Shown in pieces: positions 1-6,068 of a DNA stretch of 6,068 nt. The DNA comes from CAYYHA01 sp964471535. Its GTDB lineage: Bacteria > Myxococcota > Myxococcia > SLRQ01. Within the stretch, counting starts at the first letter, position 1; each line of letters begins with the position of its first letter. Location: the NCBI GenBank assembly GCA_964471535.1, contig CAYYHA010000249.1:1-6068 (forward strand), read 5' to 3'. The notes under the pieces are model-generated. The model did not search any database, was not told the DNA's origin, and saw only the letters and a list, made by a program, of their open reading frames with translations. Both the position numbers and the translations under genes were made by a program.

Positions 1-11
1 CGCGGTCCTTT

Positions 12-28
12 GGCGCACGCTTTGCGCC
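12..28. repeat. Short inverted repeat just before the first gene
   Basis: GGCGCA (12-17) and TGCGCC (23-28) are perfect inverted copies separated by 5 nt. The element ends 2 nt before the ATG at 31. In RNA it could form a 6-bp hairpin close to the start codon, or the DNA could be half of an operator. The window begins only 30 nt upstream, so its role cannot be judged. In GC-rich DNA such a short repeat may be chance. Confidence 0.3.
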
Positions 29-30
29 GC

Positions 31-1161
31 ATGGACGTCCCCACCCGCGTCCTCCTCATCGACGACGACCCCGACCTGCCGCCCCTGATCGAGGCGCTGC
101 TCGCCTCCATCCCCGGGGCGCGCTGGGTGGTGGAGTGGGTCGCCGACCCCGAGGAGGCCGCAGCTCGCCTCAGCCGCGGCGGGGCGGACGTGGCGCTCCT
201 CGACGTCCGGCTGCGCGGCGGGGCGAGCGGGCTCGACCTGGTCGCCACGGTGGGGGCCGAGAACCTCCGCCTTCCCGTGGTGCTCCTCACGGCAGGGGAC
301 GACCGGGCGGTGGACCTTCGTGCCTCGGAGCTGGGCGTGGCGGCCTTCCTCCGCAAGGAGCAGCTCGAGGCGGCCACCTTGGAGCGCGCCATCCGCTACG
401 CCATCCGCTTCCACGCGCTGCAGAGGCAGGCGGCGGCAACGCGACGGGCGCGGACCCTGCGCAGCCTCGGCGCCGGCGCCGCCCACGAGCTGAACAACCC
501 CCTCGCGGTGATCCGAGGCAACCTCGAGTACCTGAAGGCGGCCCTGGAGGTGGCCCTGCCCGACGTCCCGGAGCAGGAGGAGTGGCTGGATGCGGTGGAG
601 GACGCCCTCGCCGCCGCGGAGCAGATCCGCAGCATCGTGGGGGAGCTGGGCGCCTTCGCCAAGCCGGAGGACGGCCCCCAGCAAAGCCGCGTGGACCGCC
701 TCCTCGAGGAGGCGGTGGCGGAGGCGAAGGGCTACCTGCGCGGACTGCCGCCCGCCGCCATCGTGGCGCCGCCGGCGTACGTACGCGGCGAACACTTCCC
801 CCTGCGCCGCGTCTTCCGCCACCTGGTGACGCTGGTGGCCCGGGGGGCGGCGGAGCGGGGGCGCGACGGGCAGCTCGAGCTGTGGGCCAGTGCGGCGCCT
901 GGCGAGGTGCAGGTGGTGGTGCGTGTGCCGGCCTCGGAGGACGGGGCGGCCGAGCCGGCGGCGGAGGCTCTGCGCCTCCTCGCCGGACCCGACGCCTCCG
1001 AGGCGGAGGTGAGCCTCGGCCTCGCCGTCTCCCGGAGCATCGTCGAGGGCTACGGCGGCCGGCTGGTGGTGGACTTCGGCACCGCGGAGGCGCCCCCTGC
1101 CGTGCTCGTGTGCCTGCCCCGCACCTCGGAGGACGTGGGAGCGCCGGGGCCCCTTCCCTGA
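31..1161 (+). CDS. Receiver-domain/histidine-kinase-like hybrid with degraded ATP-binding domain
   Basis: This 376-residue cytoplasmic signalling protein has no membrane segment. Residues 4-125 form a receiver domain: acidic pocket D11-D13, phospho-acceptor D58 (LLDVRL), T87 (LLTAG) and K109 (LRKE). Residues 140-212 are a dimerisation/phosphotransfer helix pair with an intact H-box, AHELNNPLAVI, giving phospho-accepting H152. The rest resembles the HATPase domain only in part. The N-box region (RVFRHLVTL, about 260-268) lacks its asparagines, with H264 and L268 where N is expected. No DxGxG G1 box is visible. The last glycine-rich element survives as LGLAVSRSIVEGYGG (329-343). ATP binding is therefore doubtful, and the protein may relay phosphate between D58, H152 and an outside partner. 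I chose ATG 31 because MDVPTRVLLIDDD is a normal receiver beginning; an in-frame TTG at 10 would add seven residues. No ribosome binding site is visible. The TraB-family gene follows 14 nt later, perhaps co-transcribed. The partner and signal are unknown. Confidence 0.87.
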   Translation: MDVPTRVLLIDDDPDLPPLIEALLASIPGARWVVEWVADPEEAAARLSRGGADVALLDVRLRGGASGLDLVATVGAENLRLPVVLLTAGDDRAVDLRASELGVAAFLRKEQLEAATLERAIRYAIRFHALQRQAAATRRARTLRSLGAGAAHELNNPLAVIRGNLEYLKAALEVALPDVPEQEEWLDAVEDALAAAEQIRSIVGELGAFAKPEDGPQQSRVDRLLEEAVAEAKGYLRGLPPAAIVAPPAYVRGEHFPLRRVFRHLVTLVARGAAERGRDGQLELWASAAPGEVQVVVRVPASEDGAAEPAAEALRLLAGPDASEAEVSLGLAVSRSIVEGYGGRLVVDFGTAEAPPAVLVCLPRTSEDVGAPGPLP

Positions 1162-1167
1162 TAGGGT
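1162..1167 (+). promoter_or_regulatory. Candidate -10 element (TAGGGT) for the TraB-family gene
   Basis: TAGGGT lies directly after the TGA stop of the upstream gene and ends 8 nt before the ATG at 1176. There is no Shine-Dalgarno sequence in the 14-nt gap. The placement fits the TANNNT-close-to-ATG pattern known for leaderless genes in other bacteria. No convincing -35 box is visible 16-18 nt upstream, so this is a weak call; co-transcription with the upstream gene is the alternative. Confidence 0.25.
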
Positions 1168-1175
1168 CCGCCCCG

Positions 1176-2369
1176 ATGGAAGAGCCCGCGTCCCCTCCGC
1201 TGCCCGATTCGGTCACCGTCCTCCGCGACGGCGAGCGAACCATCTATCTCGTCGGCACCGCCCACGTCTCCCGCCGGAGCGTCGAAGAGGTCCGGTCGGT
1301 GATCGAGGCGGTGCGTCCCGACACCGTCTGCGTCGAGCTCTGTGAGCCCCGCTACCAGGCGCTGACCCAGAGTTCGGCCTGGCGCGACCTCGATCTCTTC
1401 CAGGTGATCCGCGAGGGAAAGACGCTCTTCCTCCTCGCGAACATCGCCCTCGGAGCCTGGCAGCGGCGGGTGGGCAAGGCACTGGGCGTGCGGCCGGGCG
1501 AGGAGCTGCTCGCCGCCACCGAGGCCGCCCGGGCCCTCGGGGCCCACCTCGAGCTCATCGATCGCAACGTGCACGTGACGCTGAAGCGGACCTGGGCCAA
1601 CCTGCCCTTCCTCACCAAGCTCTCGCTCCTCGGTGCGGTCCTCGAGAGTCTCTTTCCTGCGCGGAACGGCAAGGAGATCGAGGAGGCCGACGTCGAGGCT
1701 CTGAAGGAGCAGGCGAACCTCGCCGAGATGCTCGCCGCCTTCGCCCGCGAGGTCCCCGGGGTGAAGGAGCCCCTGATCGACGAGCGCGACCGCTACATGA
1801 TGCGAAGGATCGAGGAGGCCCCCGGCAAGGTGATCGTGGCGGTGGTGGGGGCCGCCCACGTGCCGGGCATGGTCGCCCACTTTCACGAGCCCACCGATCT
1901 GGCCGCCCTCGAGACGGTGCCCCCGCCGCCGAGGTGGCGTGCCGCCGCGAAGTGGGCCCTGCCCGCCGCCGTGATCGCCGCCTTCGCTTGGGGCTACCAC
2001 CACCACGAGGGACAGACGCTCGGCGAGATGCTCCGCGCGTGGATTCTCCCCAACAGCCTCTTCGCCGCCCTCTTCACCGCGCTTGCCGGCGGAAAGCTCC
2101 CCTCGATTGCGCTTGCCTTCGTGGTCTCGCCCATCACCTCCCTGAACCCACTGCTCGGCGCGGGCATGGTGGTGGGGCTGCTCGAAGCGTGGCTGCGCCG
2201 CCCCACGGTGCAGGACCTCGAGGCCATCGGCGAGGACGCTCAAAGCCTCCGCGGCCTCTACCGGAACCAGGCCACGCGCGTCTTGCTCGTCGCGGTGGCC
2301 TCGACACTGGGCTCGGCGCTGGGCGCCTGGGTGGGTCTGGGCTGGCTGCTCACCCTGGTCGGCGGATAG
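1176..2369 (+). CDS. TraB/GumN-family membrane-anchored protein
   Basis: This 397-residue protein has the family's two GxxH motifs: GTAH (27-30) in the N-terminal strand and GAAH (225-228) in a VVGAAHVPGM strand. It also has a conserved acidic strand, VCVELCEPRY (E54), and a DERDRYMMRRI segment (202-212). The C-terminal third is hydrophobic, with likely membrane segments near 259-272, 288-303, 308-340 (probably two) and 367-395. This soluble-then-membrane layout and length match prokaryotic proteins labelled 'pheromone shutdown-related TraB'. The family is named from enterococcal TraB/PrgY, which lowers peptide pheromone activity. It is related to animal TIKI proteases, where GxxH and Glu residues are thought to bind metal. 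The true role outside enterococci is unknown; a membrane-bound metal-dependent hydrolase is a fair guess. There is no signal peptide, so the catalytic part is probably cytoplasmic. The ATG at 1176 gives a family-typical N-terminus. The reading frame stays open far upstream, but that part overlaps the preceding gene and is not protein-like. Confidence 0.88.
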   Translation: MEEPASPPLPDSVTVLRDGERTIYLVGTAHVSRRSVEEVRSVIEAVRPDTVCVELCEPRYQALTQSSAWRDLDLFQVIREGKTLFLLANIALGAWQRRVGKALGVRPGEELLAATEAARALGAHLELIDRNVHVTLKRTWANLPFLTKLSLLGAVLESLFPARNGKEIEEADVEALKEQANLAEMLAAFAREVPGVKEPLIDERDRYMMRRIEEAPGKVIVAVVGAAHVPGMVAHFHEPTDLAALETVPPPPRWRAAAKWALPAAVIAAFAWGYHHHEGQTLGEMLRAWILPNSLFAALFTALAGGKLPSIALAFVVSPITSLNPLLGAGMVVGLLEAWLRRPTVQDLEAIGEDAQSLRGLYRNQATRVLLVAVASTLGSALGAWVGLGWLLTLVGG

Positions 2370-2370
2370 C

Positions 2371-2417
2371 CGAGGCGGCGCAGGCACTCGGGCGGGCGCA
2401 CCCGGGCCGCCGCCTCG
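2371..2417. terminator. Inverted repeat between convergent genes, possible bidirectional terminator
   Basis: CGAGGCGGCG (2371-2380) pairs perfectly with CGCCGCCTCG (2408-2417), a 10-bp very GC-rich stem with a 27-nt loop. Inside the loop, CGGG (2393-2396) and CCCG (2401-2404) can form a small CGCA tetraloop hairpin. The element fills much of the 72-bp gap between the TraB-family stop (2369) and the phosphotransferase stop (2442), where both converging transcripts must end. No T-run follows the stem on either strand, so it is not a classical intrinsic terminator. It could act as an RNA 3'-end stabiliser or pause site. Confidence 0.4.
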
Positions 2418-2441
2418 CCCGCGCCCGACCGCTGCCCGTGG

Positions 2442-3545
2442 TCAGCCGAGCGCACTGATGCGGCCGGTGTCGATGGCGCGCCGCGCGAGCGCCGAGAGGA
2501 CTTGGACGGCGCCAATCATCCCCTGGAAGCGGGGGTCCTTCGTGTGACCGTCGACGTAGCGGCGGTAGATCTGCTGCGCGATGCCACAGATCTTGAAGAG
2601 CCCGTAGGCGAAGTAGAAGACGGGGTCCTCGATCGCTCGGCCGCTCCGCTGCGCATAGCGCTCGACCACTTCGGTGCGGGTGAGGCAACCCGGAGATGCG
2701 GTGGCGGAAAGGGGCAGCGCGCGCACCGCCTCGGGGTCGGAGGCCTCGACCCAGTAGCCGAGGGTGGTGCCCAGATCCATCCGGGGATCTCCCAGGGTGG
2801 CCATCTCCCAGTCGAGCACCGCCCGGATCCGCGACGGCGCGTCGGGATCGAGGAGCACGTTGTCGAGCTTGTAGTCGTTGTGGATGAGGGTCGCATCCCC
2901 CGGAGCCGGGAGGTGATCGGCGAGCCAGCGCCCCACCGCCTCCACGTCGGGGATCGTATCGGTGCGCGCAGCCAGGTACCGCCGTGTCCACCCCTCGACC
3001 TGCCGGCGCAGATACCCGGCGGGCCGCCCCAGGGAGGCAAGGCCCGCCGCTTTGGGGTCGACCCCGTGCAGCTCCACCAGGCCGTCGACGAGCGCCAGGG
3101 TGACGACGCGGGCCTTCTCTGTATCGCCGCCTAGGCCCTCGGGCCAGCGCGGCCCGCGCACGATCACCCCCTCTCGGCGCTCCATCAGATAGAAGGGCGC
3201 GCCGAGGACCGCCGGATCGTCGCAGTAGGCGATCGCCCGCGGTGCCTTCGGGTACACATCGGGCAGGCGGGAGAGGTTCTGGTACTCGCGGCCCATGTCG
3301 TGGGCGGTGGCCACCGTCGCGCCAAAGGGCGGCCGGCGGAGCACGAAGCTGCGCGCGCCCACCGTGACCGCATAGGTGAGGTTGGAGTGGCCGCCGGGAA
3401 ACTGCTCGATGGAGAGGGCAGCGGGGGACGTGCCCAGCGCCTCGGCGAGCCAGCGGCGAAGGGCGGTCTCGTCGAGGGCCTCGCCCGGGCGAACCGGCCC
3501 GGGTCGATCGACCCCGATCCGCCCGTGCTCCCGCTCCTGCCCCAT
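2442..3545 (-). CDS. Phosphotransferase-family kinase (APH fold, ACAD10/11-kinase/LvaA-like)
   Basis: This 367-residue soluble kinase of the aminoglycoside phosphotransferase fold is most likely an acyl-CoA-linked hydroxyl kinase, not an antibiotic resistance enzyme. Visible motifs are a nucleotide loop FPGGHSNLTY (49-58), a strand FVLRRPP (67-73), E87 in GREYQN, the catalytic loop IHNDYKLDNVLL (221-232, base D224, metal ligand N229), and the metal-binding VLDWEMATLGDPRMDLG (243-259, D245). The FVLRRPP and DWEMATLGDP signatures are typical of the branch that includes the kinase half of animal ACAD10/ACAD11 and Pseudomonas LvaA, which phosphorylate 4-hydroxyacyl-CoAs. It lies 12 nt downstream of an acyl-CoA dehydrogenase-like gene whose protein matches the other half of ACAD10/11. 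The ATG at 3545 has a good GGGAG ribosome binding site. The first 25 or so residues are polar and probably disordered. The assignment to the APH fold is secure; the substrate is inferred from family and context. Confidence 0.9.
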   Translation of the reverse strand: MGQEREHGRIGVDRPGPVRPGEALDETALRRWLAEALGTSPAALSIEQFPGGHSNLTYAVTVGARSFVLRRPPFGATVATAHDMGREYQNLSRLPDVYPKAPRAIAYCDDPAVLGAPFYLMERREGVIVRGPRWPEGLGGDTEKARVVTLALVDGLVELHGVDPKAAGLASLGRPAGYLRRQVEGWTRRYLAARTDTIPDVEAVGRWLADHLPAPGDATLIHNDYKLDNVLLDPDAPSRIRAVLDWEMATLGDPRMDLGTTLGYWVEASDPEAVRALPLSATASPGCLTRTEVVERYAQRSGRAIEDPVFYFAYGLFKICGIAQQIYRRYVDGHTKDPRFQGMIGAVQVLSALARRAIDTGRISALG

Positions 3546-3553
3546 GGCCGAAG

Positions 3554-3558
3554 CTCCC
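3554..3558 (-). promoter_or_regulatory. Ribosome binding site GGGAG of the phosphotransferase gene
   Basis: On the minus strand GGGAG is followed by 8 nt and then the ATG at 3545. It overlaps the last base of the acyl-CoA dehydrogenase TAG stop (3560-3558), so the two genes are probably translationally coupled. This is the only clear Shine-Dalgarno sequence seen at a gene start in the window, and it supports ATG 3545. Confidence 0.7.
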
Positions 3559-4778
3559 TACTCCGCCTCGGCGAAGGCCGGGTCGTGCCGCGCGTAGTCC
3601 TGCAGGATGCGGCGTGCCACCGACAGCTTGTGCACCTCGTCGGGGCCGTCGTAGAGGCGCGCGCCCCGCTCGTGGCGCCACCAGGCGGCCAGCGGGAGGT
3701 CGTCGGTGAGGCCGAGGGCACCGTGCACCTGTATGGCGCGGTCGAGGACCTCCAGGAGCACATCGGCGCAGAAGAACTTGATGAGCGAAATCCCTTGGCG
3801 CACCGCCTGCGCCCCGGCGTGCTCGATCTCCCAGGCGCACTTCAGCACCATCAGCCGGGCGGCGTCGATCTTCGCCCGGCACTCGGCGATCCACCCCTGC
3901 ACCATCTGCTGCGATGCGAGGAGGCGACCGGGGGCCACGGTGCGGCCGCTCGCCCGCTCGCACATCAGATCGAAGGCCCGCTCGCAGATGCCGATCCACC
4001 GCATGCAGTGGTGGATCCGCCCTGGCCCGAGCCTGGCCTGGGCCAGCGCGAAGCCGCTGCCCTCACCGCCGAGGCGATGGTCGGCGGGCACGCGAACCTC
4101 GTGGAAGCGAAGCTCGCCGTGGGAGAGCCAGCCCGATCCAGGCTCGCCCCCCACCGGCAGGTTGCGGACCAAGTCCACCCCCTCACTCTCCATGGGAACG
4201 AGGAAGAGCGCCGCACGGCGGTGGGGCTCCGCGTCGGGGTGGGTCACCGCCATCACGATGCAAAGTGCGGCGCCGTCGGCGCCAGTCACGAACCACTTGT
4301 GACCGGAGAGGACGTACTCGTCGCCGTGGCGCTCGGCGCGCGTCGAGAGGAGCGTCGGGTTGCTGCCCGCGTGTTCCGACTCGGTCATGGCGAAGCAGCT
4401 GCGAATCCGGCCGGCGGCGAGCGGCTCCAGCCACCGCGCCTTCTGCGCCTCGCTGCCGAAGGCATGGAGCAGCTCCATGTTGCCGGCGTCGGGGGCCTGA
4501 CAGCCGAAGGCATAGTGGCCGAGCACGCTCCGGCCGAGGACCTCGCCCACATGGGCGAAGTCGACGAGCGAGAGGCCCATCCCCCCATACTCGGGATCGA
4601 AGTGTGGCGCCCACAGACCTTCCCGCTTCACCGCCTCGCGCACCTCCTCGAGGGGTGCCTCGACGCCGGCCCAGCCGTACTTCTGCAGGTCCTCTTCGAG
4701 CGGCAGGACGGCTTCGTCGAGCAGGCCTCGGACCCGGTCCTTCAGGTCCACGATTCGGTGGGAGAGCGAAAAGTCCAT
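3558..4778 (-). CDS. Acyl-CoA dehydrogenase-family protein (ACAD10/11- and LvaC-like)
   Basis: This is a 406-residue FAD-dependent enzyme of full acyl-CoA dehydrogenase length. In order there is an N-terminal helical domain with EYGGMGLS (63-70), the flavin/substrate strand CFAMTESEHAGSN (128-140), KWFVTGA (161-167), and the C-terminal helical domain with GPGRIHHCMRWIG (251-263), IQVHGALGLTDD (349-360) and YDGPDEVH (376-383). Where medium-chain dehydrogenase has its catalytic glutamate (Y-E-G-T), this protein has D377 in Y-D-G-P-D. The GPGRIHHCMR and DGPDEVH signatures are features I associate with the ACAD10/ACAD11 subgroup. Members of that group, and Pseudomonas LvaC, act on 4-phosphoacyl-CoA made by a partner kinase, removing phosphate to give an enoyl-CoA. 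The partner kinase gene follows directly in the same operon. The ATG at 4778 gives a normal N-terminus (MDFSLSHRIVDLKDRV); no Shine-Dalgarno sequence precedes it. Ordinary acyl-CoA dehydrogenation remains possible. The substrate chain length is not readable from sequence. Confidence 0.92.
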   Translation of the reverse strand: MDFSLSHRIVDLKDRVRGLLDEAVLPLEEDLQKYGWAGVEAPLEEVREAVKREGLWAPHFDPEYGGMGLSLVDFAHVGEVLGRSVLGHYAFGCQAPDAGNMELLHAFGSEAQKARWLEPLAAGRIRSCFAMTESEHAGSNPTLLSTRAERHGDEYVLSGHKWFVTGADGAALCIVMAVTHPDAEPHRRAALFLVPMESEGVDLVRNLPVGGEPGSGWLSHGELRFHEVRVPADHRLGGEGSGFALAQARLGPGRIHHCMRWIGICERAFDLMCERASGRTVAPGRLLASQQMVQGWIAECRAKIDAARLMVLKCAWEIEHAGAQAVRQGISLIKFFCADVLLEVLDRAIQVHGALGLTDDLPLAAWWRHERGARLYDGPDEVHKLSVARRILQDYARHDPAFAEAE

Positions 4779-4784
4779 GCTGCG

Positions 4785-4813
4785 AGGCTACCGCCGCCGG
4801 CGCCCGATGCCGA
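4785..4813 (-). promoter_or_regulatory. Candidate promoter of the dehydrogenase-kinase operon
   Basis: On the minus strand TCGGCA (4813-4808) and TAGCCT (4790-4785) are 17 nt apart, resembling a weak -35/-10 pair. TAGCCT ends only 6 nt before the ATG at 4778, and there is no Shine-Dalgarno sequence, so the transcript would be leaderless or nearly so. The matches to the sigma-70 consensus are poor (4 of 6 and 3 of 6). The call rests mostly on position. Confidence 0.28.
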
Positions 4814-4895
4814 GAGGCGCTGACGGCGGCTGGCCCAAGCGCCCGCTCCCCGAACGCCCACGGGCGAAACGGCAGACCGCAGCGCCTGGAGCGAG

Positions 4896-4926
4896 TTGAT
4901 TTTCTTGGGGTTTTTTGCGGCGTTTG
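4896..4926. other. T-rich tract in the divergent intergenic region
   Basis: This 31-bp tract has 17 T residues on the plus strand, including a run of six (4911-4916), in DNA that is otherwise very GC-rich. It sits 15-45 bp upstream of the proposed gyrA -35 box, further out than a standard UP element. It could ease DNA melting or bending, bind a regulator, or help a supercoiling-sensitive gyrA promoter. No convincing hairpin stands directly before it, so I do not call it a terminator. The rest of the 200-bp region (4779-4895 and 4927-4940) shows nothing else I can assign apart from the weak operon promoter. Confidence 0.4.
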
Positions 4927-4940
4927 CGGCCGTTCCGCCG

Positions 4941-4969
4941 TTGCCCCCCTGCCCCATCCAGGGTAGAAC
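4941..4969 (+). promoter_or_regulatory. Candidate gyrA promoter
   Basis: TTGCCC (4941-4946) and TAGAAC (4964-4969) are separated by exactly 17 nt, and each matches 4 of 6 sigma-70 consensus bases. The -10 box ends 9 nt before the gyrA ATG, so transcription would start about 0-4 nt ahead of the start codon. No Shine-Dalgarno sequence lies in between, which agrees with a leaderless or near-leaderless mRNA. The short stretch after the -10 (GCACCGG) is GC-rich, a property linked to supercoiling and stringent control of promoters. Confidence 0.4.
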
Positions 4970-4978
4970 GCACCGGTC

Positions 4979-6068
<1,090 letters not shown>

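Noticed and set aside
135..1175. Upstream in-frame extension of the TraB-family reading frame
   Set aside because: The extension lies inside the receiver/kinase-like gene in another frame and reads as Arg/Gly/Pro-rich noise. The family-like sequence begins just after ATG 1176.
1050..2387. Long minus-strand open frame of 445 codons opposite the TraB-family gene
   Set aside because: It is antisense to a clear protein family member. Its translation is rich in His, Gly, Arg and Glu without any domain pattern, as expected from the shadow of a high-GC gene.
2442..3545. Aminoglycoside resistance gene
   Set aside because: The fold is shared, but the FVLRRPP and DWEMATLGDP signatures and the neighbouring acyl-CoA dehydrogenase point to the acyl-CoA-linked branch of the family.
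3300..4823. Plus-strand open frame of 507 codons opposite the dehydrogenase and phosphotransferase genes
   Set aside because: It spans two recognised genes on the other strand, has low-complexity composition, and shows no family motif.
4855..4866. CGCCC-AC-GGGCG palindrome in the divergent intergenic region as a terminator with the later T-run
   Set aside because: The loop is only 2 nt and the T-run begins about 45 nt downstream. No plus-strand gene precedes it that would need terminating.

Overview
The window is a high-GC stretch, roughly 70% G+C by eye, of bacterial chromosome. It carries four complete genes and the first part of a fifth. The best guess at the source is a Myxococcota (deltaproteobacterial-type) chromosome. 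This rests on the GyrA sequence style, the base composition, a receiver-plus-kinase protein with a HELNNPL-type H-box, and the acyl-CoA dehydrogenase/phosphotransferase pair. It is an inference, because no rRNA or other taxonomic marker is present.

Layout, left to right. (1) 31-1161, plus strand: a receiver domain joined to a histidine-kinase-like core. The phospho-acceptor residues are intact but the ATP-binding domain is degraded. (2) 1176-2369, plus strand: a TraB/GumN-family membrane protein starting 14 nt after gene 1. (3) 2370-2441: a 72-bp gap between converging genes that holds a perfect 10-bp inverted repeat, probably a shared transcription stop. (4) 4778-2442, minus strand: a two-gene operon encoding an acyl-CoA dehydrogenase-like protein and then an aminoglycoside-phosphotransferase-fold kinase, with a 12-nt gap. 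(5) 4779-4978: a 200-bp divergent intergenic region with a T-rich tract and a candidate promoter next to gyrA. (6) 4979 to the window edge, plus strand: the N-terminal 363 codons of gyrA, which continue past the window.

The most biologically suggestive item is the minus-strand operon. The two proteins correspond to the two halves of animal ACAD10/ACAD11 and to the LvaA/LvaC pair of Pseudomonas levulinate catabolism. In those systems a kinase phosphorylates a 4-hydroxyacyl-CoA and a dehydrogenase-fold enzyme then removes the phosphate. The first protein is the second item of interest: it may be a phosphotransfer protein rather than a kinase. A third observation concerns translation starts. The genes at 1176, 4778 and 4979 lack a Shine-Dalgarno sequence but have a TAG-containing, -10-like hexamer 6-9 nt before the ATG. 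The internal operon gene has a normal GGGAG. This suggests leaderless or near-leaderless transcripts. GyrA also carries Ala at the position of the main quinolone-resistance serine.
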